Shown here: in pieces, positions 6,836-13,415 of the stretch
How positions within the stretch are numbered: the first letter of the stretch is position 1
Layout of the letters: every line of letters starts with the position of its first letter
Origin: Pseudolabrys sp.
Lineage (GTDB): Bacteria > Pseudomonadota > Alphaproteobacteria > Rhizobiales > Xanthobacteraceae
DNA length: 13,415 nucleotides
Assembly: GCA_019246455.1 (NCBI GenBank)
Contig: JAFAQJ010000102.1
Coordinates: 1 to 13,415 of the forward strand
Reading direction: 5' to 3'
Notes under the pieces: generated by a model
What the model was told of the DNA's origin: nothing
What the model saw: only the letters and a program-made list of their open reading frames with translations
Databases searched by the model: none
Made by a program: the position numbers and the translations under genes

Positions 6836-7453
6836 ATGGCCGAGACGCTGGAGCATCTTGGGCAAACGATAGCGGGCGCGCTGGGCGCCTCCGTTACCAA
6901 TCAGGTCGTTACCCGCGGCGAATTGACCGTGACCGTGCCGGCGGCGGATATCGTGCGGGTCGCGACGTTTTTGCGCGACGACCCGTCGTGCCTCTTTACT
7001 TGCCTCATAGATGTGACGGCGGTCGACTGGCCAGCGCGCGAGAAGCGCTTCGACGTCGTCTATCATTTCCTTTCGCCGCGATTGAACCGGCGCATTCGTA
7101 TCAAGGCCGAAGTCGGTGAGATGGACACGATCCCGTCGATCATCGGCGTGTTTCGCGGCGCCGATTGGTTCGAGCGCGAGACCTACGATCTTTACGGCGT
7201 CCTGTTCACCGGCCATCCCGACATGCGCCGCATCCTTACGGACTACGGATTCTCGGGGCATCCGCTACGCAAGGATTTCCCGCTTACCGGCTTCGTCGAG
7301 GTGCGCTACGACGATCAAGAAAAGCGCGTCGTGTACGACAAGGTTCGCCTCGCCCAGGAATTCCGCAATTTTGATTTCCTCTCGCCGTGGGAAGGCACGG
7401 ATTATGTCCTGCCGGGCGATGAGAAGGCTGCATCCGAGGGCAAGAAGCCATGA
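6836..7453 (+). CDS. nuoC: NADH-quinone oxidoreductase subunit C (30 kDa-type)
   Basis: A 205-residue peripheral-arm subunit that packs against NuoD and has no cofactor. The family signature is complete: [24 protein letters not shown] followed by [19 protein letters not shown]. It is a separate polypeptide and not fused to NuoD as in enterobacteria. ATG 6836 is chosen over the upstream in-frame ATG 6806, which lies inside the cupin gene; the chosen start gives MAETLEHLG, four bases after the cupin stop. Its TGA overlaps the ATG of the thioesterase gene (ATGA at 7450-7453), suggesting translational coupling. Confidence 0.96.
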   Translation: MAETLEHLGQTIAGALGASVTNQVVTRGELTVTVPAADIVRVATFLRDDPSCLFTCLIDVTAVDWPAREKRFDVVYHFLSPRLNRRIRIKAEVGEMDTIPSIIGVFRGADWFERETYDLYGVLFTGHPDMRRILTDYGFSGHPLRKDFPLTGFVEVRYDDQEKRVVYDKVRLAQEFRNFDFLSPWEGTDYVLPGDEKAASEGKKP

Positions 7454-7878
7454 AGTCCTCAATGCAGCCCGGATTAAGCCACCAGTTCTCCTACACCGTG
7501 CCGGAGAACAAGACGGTGCCGTTCACCTTTCCGGAAGCGCGCGAACTGCAAGGCATGCCGAAAGTGTTCGCGACCGGATTCATGATCATTCTGATGGAAT
7601 GGACCTGCACGCAATTGATGGCACCGCATCTCGACCCGGGCGAAGGCAGCCTCGGCACCCATGTCGACGTAAGTCATCTAGCGGCGACACCGCCCGGCAT
7701 GACGGTGACAGTCGATGCCGAGTTGGCCGAGGTCAAAGGCCGCAAGCTCGTGTTCAAAGTGTCGGCGCATGACGGAGCCGACTTGATCGGAGAGGGCCGT
7801 CACGAGCGCGTCGTCGTCACCTGGGACAAATTCAATACGCGCGTGCGTGACAAGGCACTAGCTGCGGGAGTGGCGTGA
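7450..7878 (+). CDS. FlK-like hot-dog-fold acyl-CoA thioesterase inside the nuo operon
   Basis: A 142-residue single-domain protein strongly resembling fluoroacetyl-CoA thioesterase FlK of Streptomyces cattleya. The catalytic residues known for FlK occur at identical numbers: Thr42 (FATGF), Glu50 (LMEW), His76 ([10 protein letters not shown]) and Arg120 (GRHERV). The core PGEGSLGT and KVSAHDG blocks also match. FlK controls entry of its substrate with a lid including Phe36; the aligned residue here is Met36 (QGMPKVF), and Phe33 is Leu33, so specificity for fluoroacetyl-CoA is doubtful. A role in hydrolysing some toxic or dead-end acyl-CoA is plausible but unproven. The gene overlaps nuoC by 4 bases and its TGA shares an A with the nuoD ATG, so it is embedded tightly in the complex I operon. 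No targeting signal; cytoplasmic. Confidence 0.9.
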   Translation: MKSSMQPGLSHQFSYTVPENKTVPFTFPEARELQGMPKVFATGFMIILMEWTCTQLMAPHLDPGEGSLGTHVDVSHLAATPPGMTVTVDAELAEVKGRKLVFKVSAHDGADLIGEGRHERVVVTWDKFNTRVRDKALAAGVA

Positions 7879-9062
7879 TGGCGGATACCGCGATGCGCAA
7901 CTTCACGATCAATTTCGGGCCGCAACATCCGGCCGCACATGGCGTGTTGCGCCTCGTGCTCGAGCTCGACGGCGAGATCGTCGAGCGCGTCGATCCGCAT
8001 ATCGGCCTTCTGCACCGCGGCACGGAGAAGCTGATCGAGGCCAAGACCTATCTGCAGGCGGTCGGCTATTTCGACCGGCTCGATTACGTCGCGCCGATGA
8101 ATCAGGAGCACGCGTATTGCCTAGCGGTCGAGAAGCTGCTCGGCATCGGAGTACCCAAGCGTGCACAGCTTATTCGCGTGCTCTATTCCGAAATCGGCCG
8201 GCTGCTCTCGCATCTGCTCAACGTGACGACACAGGCGATGGATGTCGGCGCGCTCACCCCGCCGTTGTGGGGCTTCGAGGAGCGCGAAAAGCTGATGATG
8301 TTCTACGAGCGCGCGTCCGGCGCGCGCATGCATGCCGCTTATTTCCGGCCGGGTGGCGTCCATCAGGATCTGCCGTCGAAGCTGGTCGACGATATCGAGG
8401 CGTTTTGCGATCCGTTCCTCAAAGTGCTCGACGACCTCGACAACCTCGTGATCGGCAATCGCATCTTCAAGCAGCGCAACGTCGATATTGCGGTGGTGAG
8501 CCTCGACGATGCGTGGAACTGGGGCTTCTCCGGCGTGATGGTGCGCGGCTCGGGCGCGGCGTGGGATTTGCGTCGGGCACAACCCTACGAATGCTATTCC
8601 GAGCTCGAGTTCGATATCCCGGTCGGCAAGAACGGCGACAACTACGATCGTCAGGTCATCCGTATGGAAGAGATGCGGCAATCGATCCGTATCATGAAGC
8701 AATGTATCGCCAAGTTGCGCATGACGCCGGGTGAAGTCGTCGTCGATGACAACAAGATCGCGCCGCCGCGCCGCGGCGAGATGAAGCGCTCGATGGAAGC
8801 GCTGATCCATCACTTCAAGCTCTACACCGAGGGCTATCATGTGCCGGCCGGTGAAGTTTATGCGGCGGTCGAAGCGCCGAAAGGCGAGTTTGGCGTTTAT
8901 CTCGTCGCCGACGGCACCAACAAACCCTACAAGTGCAAAATCCGCGCGCCAGGTTTTGCGCACCTGCAGGCGATGGATTGGCTCTGCAGGGGCTACATGC
9001 TGGCCGACGTCTCCGCGATCCTCGGTTCGATCGACATCGTGTTCGGGGAGGTCGACCGATGA
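7878..9062 (+). CDS. nuoD: NADH-quinone oxidoreductase subunit D (49 kDa-type)
   Basis: A 394-residue peripheral subunit that forms the quinone site together with NuoB; related to the large subunit of NiFe hydrogenases but without their metal ligands. It opens [18 protein letters not shown]; His21 and Tyr70 ([10 protein letters not shown]), 49 residues apart as in bovine His59/Tyr108, are the pair contacting the quinone head group. The 49-kDa signature [10 protein letters not shown] is at 45-54. The C-terminus ends [18 protein letters not shown], the family norm. The start ATG 7878 shares its first base with the thioesterase stop; a GTG at 7875 directly before it is a less likely start. Its TGA overlaps the nuoE ATG by 4 bases (9059-9062). 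Confidence 0.97.
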   Translation: MADTAMRNFTINFGPQHPAAHGVLRLVLELDGEIVERVDPHIGLLHRGTEKLIEAKTYLQAVGYFDRLDYVAPMNQEHAYCLAVEKLLGIGVPKRAQLIRVLYSEIGRLLSHLLNVTTQAMDVGALTPPLWGFEEREKLMMFYERASGARMHAAYFRPGGVHQDLPSKLVDDIEAFCDPFLKVLDDLDNLVIGNRIFKQRNVDIAVVSLDDAWNWGFSGVMVRGSGAAWDLRRAQPYECYSELEFDIPVGKNGDNYDRQVIRMEEMRQSIRIMKQCIAKLRMTPGEVVVDDNKIAPPRRGEMKRSMEALIHHFKLYTEGYHVPAGEVYAAVEAPKGEFGVYLVADGTNKPYKCKIRAPGFAHLQAMDWLCRGYMLADVSAILGSIDIVFGEVDR

Positions 9063-9684
9063 GCGTTCGCCGCCTCGCGCCACCCGAACTGCAGCCGAAG
9101 GACTTTGCCTTCACCAAGACGAATGCCGAGTGGGCCAAGCAGCAGACCGAAAAATATCCAGCCGGCCGGCAACAATCGGCCGTCATCCCGTTGCTGTGGA
9201 AGGCGCAGGAGCAGCATCGCGGTTGGCTCCCGGAAGCGGCAATTCGTCATGTCGCCGAGTTTCTCGGCATGGCGCAAATCCGCGTGCTCGAGATCGCGAC
9301 CTTCTACACGATGTTCAATCTCGAGCCGGTCGGCGAATTCCACGTGCAACTGTGCGGCACGACGCCGTGCCGGTTGCGTGGCGCGGACGAACTGGAAAAG
9401 GTCTGTAAGAAGCGGATCGGCGAGCAAGGCCACGTCACCAAGGACGGCAAGTTCTCCTGGGTCGAGGTCGAATGCCTCGGCGCGTGTGTGAACGCACCGA
9501 TGGCGCAGATCAATTACGACTATTACGAAGACCTTAACGCCGAGAGTTTCGGTGAGATTCTGGACGGTCTTGCCGAGGGCAAGAAGGTCAAGCCGGGTCC
9601 GCAGATAGATCGCCAATTATCGGCGCCGGTCGGCGGGCCGAGCACGCTGACCGATCCGGCTCTTTATGCGGGAGCAAAGAAATA

Positions 9685-9685
<1 letters not shown>
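9059..9685 (+). CDS. nuoE: NADH-quinone oxidoreductase subunit E (24 kDa-type, 2Fe-2S)
   Basis: A 208-residue thioredoxin-like ferredoxin of the NADH-dehydrogenase module that holds 2Fe-2S cluster N1a. Ligands are Cys99 and Cys104 (CGTTPC) and Cys139 and Cys143 (CLGAC). The N-terminal helical part includes [20 protein letters not shown] and the central [15 protein letters not shown] is typical. A tail of about 40 residues rich in Pro, Gly and Ala after residue ~165 (KPGPQIDRQ...) is usual for alphaproteobacterial and mitochondrial-type subunits. The start overlaps nuoD (ATGA), and its TAA overlaps the nuoF ATG by 1 base. The open frame extends upstream into nuoD but without biological support. 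Confidence 0.96.
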
Positions 9686-11007
<1,322 letters not shown>

Positions 11008-11017
11008 GGAGACGCCC

Positions 11018-11359
11018 ATGAAAATCGATTGTCAGAAAGACCGCCTACAGGTCACCAAGAGCGACATTTCCGGCTCAGTGTTCGACGACGTAAACCTCTC
11101 TGGATGCACCTATGAAAACGTCAACATGTCCGGCGGCAAGTATCACAACATCAACTTGTCCGGCTGTGCCTTTGACGACCTGAACATGTCGGGCTGGACG
11201 GTCCACAACGTCAATCTGTCGGGCCTGCGTATCGATAAGGCCAATCTAGCCGGCGCCTCTATCATGAATAGCCGACTGCAGGGCATGACGATCGACGGCA
11301 TCGAAGTGAAAGATTTGCTGGCTGCCTATAAGGCGGCGCAAGAGCGGAAGGCGAGTTGA
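11018..11359 (+). CDS. Pentapeptide-repeat-like beta-helix protein between nuoF and nuoG
   Basis: A 113-residue protein made almost wholly of a ten-residue periodic repeat. Glycine recurs exactly at 19, 29, 39, 49, 59, 69, 79 and 89; asparagine at 26, 36, 46, 56, 66 and 76; an aromatic or aliphatic residue at 22, 32, 42, 52, 62, 72, 82 and 92. The unit is [F/Y/V/I]-x-[D/N]-[V/I/L]-N-[L/M]-S-G-x-x, i.e. two pentapeptides. This predicts about four coils of a right-handed quadrilateral beta-helix with an internal Asn/Gly ladder, capped by a C-terminal helix (VKDLLAAYKAAQERKAS). No signal peptide. The function is not recognised; such folds usually act by protein-protein contact. The start at 11018 follows GGGAG, 10 bases after nuoF; the TGA shares a base with the nuoG ATG, so it is co-transcribed with and probably coupled to nuoG. 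Confidence 0.88.
   Translation: MKIDCQKDRLQVTKSDISGSVFDDVNLSGCTYENVNMSGGKYHNINLSGCAFDDLNMSGWTVHNVNLSGLRIDKANLAGASIMNSRLQGMTIDGIEVKDLLAAYKAAQERKAS
11081..11290 (+). repeat. Seven degenerate 30-base tandem repeats coding for decapeptides
   Basis: The coding sequence of residues 22-91 divides into seven consecutive 30-base units. The most conserved part of each is AACNTGTCSGGC-like (Asn-Leu/Met-Ser-Gly). Units 1-5 are closer to each other than to 6 and 7, which read AsnLeuAlaGly and ArgLeuGlnGly. The units have diverged at the DNA level, so this is an old duplication kept by selection on the protein fold. Confidence 0.8.
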
Positions 11360-13415
11360 TGACCAAGATCATCATCGACGGCCGCGAAGTCGACGTCCCG
11401 CCCGAGTACACGCTGCTTCAGGCATGCGAGGCGGGGGGCGCCGAGATCCCGCGCTTCTGCTTCCACGAACGGCTGTCGATCGCCGGCAATTGCCGCATGT
11501 GCCTAGTCGAAGTCGTTGGCATGCCGAAGCCGCAGGCCTCGTGCGCCGTTGCGGTCAAAGAATTGCCGCCGAACAAGGATGGCACGCCGAAGGTCATCAA
11601 CACCAAGACGCCGATGGTGCGCAAAGCGCGCGAAGGTGTAATGGAATTCCTGCTGATCAACCATCCGCTCGACTGCCCGATCTGCGATCAGGGCGGCGAA
11701 TGCGACCTACAGGACCAGGCGATGGCCTACGGCGTCGACGTCAGCCGCTATCAGGAGAACAAGCGCGCGGTTGAGGACAAGTATATCGGCGTGCTCGTCA
11801 AGACGGTGATGAACCGCTGCATCCATTGCACGCGTTGCGTCCGCTTCTCGACCGAAGTCGCGGGCGTGCCCGAGCTTGGCGCGATTGGCCGCGGCGAGGA
11901 CATGGAGATCACAACCTATCTCGAAAAGGCGATGACCTCGGAGCTGCAAGGCAACGTTGTCGATCTTTGCCCGGTCGGCGCGTTGACCGCGAAGCCTTAT
12001 GCGTTCATCGCGCGGCCTTGGGAGCTCAACAAAACCGAATCCATCGACGTGATGGACGCAGTCGGCTCGGCGATCCGGATCGACACCCGCGGGCGGGAAG
12101 TGATGCGCATTCTGCCGCGCGCCAACGACGCCATCAACGAGGAGTGGATTTCCGACAAGACCCGAAACGTTGTCGATGGCCTACGCACGCAGCGGCTTGA
12201 TCAGCCGTATATTCGAAAAAACGGGAGGCTGGTCGCGGCGGCGTGGTCCGAAGCTTTTGCTGCCATCGCCACCAAGGTCAAAGCGACCGCCCCGAACAAG
12301 ATCGGCGCGATTGCCGGCGATGTGGCTGCTGTCGAAGAAATGTTCGCGCTCAAAGAGCTGATGACCAAGCTCGGCAGCGCTCATATCGACGCTCGGCAAG
12401 ACGGCTGCGTGATCGATCCGTCTTGGGGACGCGCGTCCTATATCTTCAACGCGACGATTGCCGGCATCGAACAGGCCGATGCGCTACTTCTGATCGGCAC
12501 CAATCCACGCCGCGAAGCGGCGGTGCTCAATGCCCGCATCCGCAAGCGTTGGCGCGCCGGTAATTTCCCGATCGGCCTGGTCGGCGAGAAGGCTGATCTC
12601 ACTTATTCATACGACTATCTCGGCGCCGGCCCAGAAACGCTCGCCGAGCTCGGCAAAAGTAAATTCAGCGAAGCGCTCAAGGCCGCGCAGCGGCCACTGG
12701 TGGTCGTCGGTGCGGGCGCCTTGTCGCGTCCGGACGGCGCGGCGATGTTGTCTCTTGTCGCAAAGGCCGCGAGTGCCTTCGGCGCGGTGAAGGATGACTG
12801 GAATGGCTTCAGCGTGCTGCACAGTGTGGCGTCGCGGGTCGGGGCGCTCGATCTCGGCTTCGTGCCGGGGCAGGGCGGCATGACGGCAGCGCAAATGGCG
12901 AAAGCCGGGGCACTCGATGTTTTGTTCCTGCTCGGTGCCGACGAAGTCGAAGTCGGCCATGGTGCGTTCGTTGTCTACATCGGCTCGCATGGCGATCGTG
13001 GCGCGCATCGTGCTGACGTCGTTCTGCCGGGCGCAACTTATCCAGAGAAATCCGGACTCTACGTCAACACTGAGGGCCGCGCGCAGATGGCGCGCCGCGC
13101 GGCGTTCCCGCCCGGCGATGCGCGCGAGGATTGGGCGATTCTGCGCGCGCTGTCCGACGTTCTCGGCCACAAGCTGTCCTATGACAGCCTCAATGCGCTG
13201 CGCGCTGCGCTCTACAAGACGCATCCGCACTTCGTGCGGCTCGATGCGATCGAGCCCGGCGATCCGGCAACGATCGCGAAGCTCGCGTCGCTCGGGGGCG
13301 CGACCGATAAGGCGCCGCTGCGCTCGAGCATCGAGGATTTCTATCTCACCAATCCGATCACCCGCGCATCGGTGGTGATGGCCGAGTGTTCGTCACTCGC
13401 CTCCGGCGCGGCAAA
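11359..13415 (+). CDS. nuoG: NADH-quinone oxidoreductase subunit G (75 kDa-type), cut by the window end
   Basis: 685 codons are visible with no stop; the normal alphaproteobacterial protein is about 690 residues, so only a few are missing. The N-terminal ferredoxin-like domain has N1b ligands Cys34, Cys45, Cys48 and Cys62. N5 is bound by His102, Cys106, Cys109 and Cys115 (HPLDCPICDQGGEC), and N4 by Cys154, Cys157, Cys160 (CIHCTRC) and Cys204 (CPVGAL). The motif for the extra cluster N7 of E. coli and Thermus was not seen, as expected in this group. From about residue 220 on, the protein resembles a molybdopterin oxidoreductase domain that has lost its cofactor. The start ATG 11359 overlaps the stop of the pentapeptide-repeat gene by one base. 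The remaining nuo genes (H onwards) presumably lie beyond the window. Confidence 0.97.
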   Translation, partial: MTKIIIDGREVDVPPEYTLLQACEAGGAEIPRFCFHERLSIAGNCRMCLVEVVGMPKPQASCAVAVKELPPNKDGTPKVINTKTPMVRKAREGVMEFLLINHPLDCPICDQGGECDLQDQAMAYGVDVSRYQENKRAVEDKYIGVLVKTVMNRCIHCTRCVRFSTEVAGVPELGAIGRGEDMEITTYLEKAMTSELQGNVVDLCPVGALTAKPYAFIARPWELNKTESIDVMDAVGSAIRIDTRGREVMRILPRANDAINEEWISDKTRNVVDGLRTQRLDQPYIRKNGRLVAAAWSEAFAAIATKVKATAPNKIGAIAGDVAAVEEMFALKELMTKLGSAHIDARQDGCVIDPSWGRASYIFNATIAGIEQADALLLIGTNPRREAAVLNARIRKRWRAGNFPIGLVGEKADLTYSYDYLGAGPETLAELGKSKFSEALKAAQRPLVVVGAGALSRPDGAAMLSLVAKAASAFGAVKDDWNGFSVLHSVASRVGALDLGFVPGQGGMTAAQMAKAGALDVLFLLGADEVEVGHGAFVVYIGSHGDRGAHRADVVLPGATYPEKSGLYVNTEGRAQMARRAAFPPGDAREDWAILRALSDVLGHKLSYDSLNALRAALYKTHPHFVRLDAIEPGDPATIAKLASLGGATDKAPLRSSIEDFYLTNPITRASVVMAECSSLASGAA

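Noticed and set aside
8121..9083. 320-residue open frame on the minus strand opposite nuoD
   Set aside because: It mirrors the codon structure of a high-GC gene, has no recognisable domain and no ribosome-binding site, and nuoD is certain.
11081..11290. CRISPR-like or satellite array
   Set aside because: The 30-base periodicity is in-frame coding repeat for a beta-helix; units are degenerate and there are no spacers.

Overview
This window looks like a chromosomal segment of a high-GC alphaproteobacterium of the order Hyphomicrobiales (Rhizobiales), most like the Bradyrhizobium/Rhodopseudomonas/Xanthobacteraceae side. The grounds are the gene order clpX-lon-HU-tRNA followed by a nuo operon, the alphaproteobacterial character of the ClpX, Lon and Nuo proteins, and the strongly GC-biased third codon positions. 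This was recognised by eye, not by database search.

Left part (1-3716): the 3' end of clpX, a structured intergenic leader, the complete ATP-dependent protease gene lon with a clear intrinsic terminator, and a 91-residue HU protein gene (hupB). This is a protein quality-control and nucleoid block. Middle (3717-5565): tRNA-Val(TAC), a minus-strand gene for a second, N-terminally extended HU-family protein with its own terminator, tRNA-Asp(GTC), and a type II haloacid-dehalogenase-like HAD gene broken by a single frameshift. An upstream region for the next operon follows and contains a perfect 8-1-8 inverted repeat.

Right part (5566-13415): the respiratory complex I operon nuoA-B-C-D-E-F-G, with nuoG running off the window only a few codons before its expected end. 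The genes are packed with 1-4 base overlaps or gaps of 10 bases or less. Every visible iron-sulfur ligand for clusters N2, N1a, N3, N1b, N5 and N4 is intact, as are the FMN/NADH-site motifs and the quinone-site His/Tyr pair of NuoD.

The most interesting feature is that three small non-complex-I genes are threaded into this operon: a DHCW-type cupin between nuoB and nuoC, an FlK-like hot-dog acyl-CoA thioesterase between nuoC and nuoD, and a decapeptide-periodic pentapeptide-repeat beta-helix protein between nuoF and nuoG. The thioesterase keeps the Thr42/Glu50/His76/Arg120 residues of fluoroacetyl-CoA thioesterase at the same numbers but lacks its gating Phe36. All three should be co-transcribed with, and in two cases appear translationally coupled to, core complex I subunits. 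That makes them candidates for accessory, assembly or metabolite-repair roles linked to complex I. No CRISPR array, insertion sequence, phage gene or other mobile element was seen.
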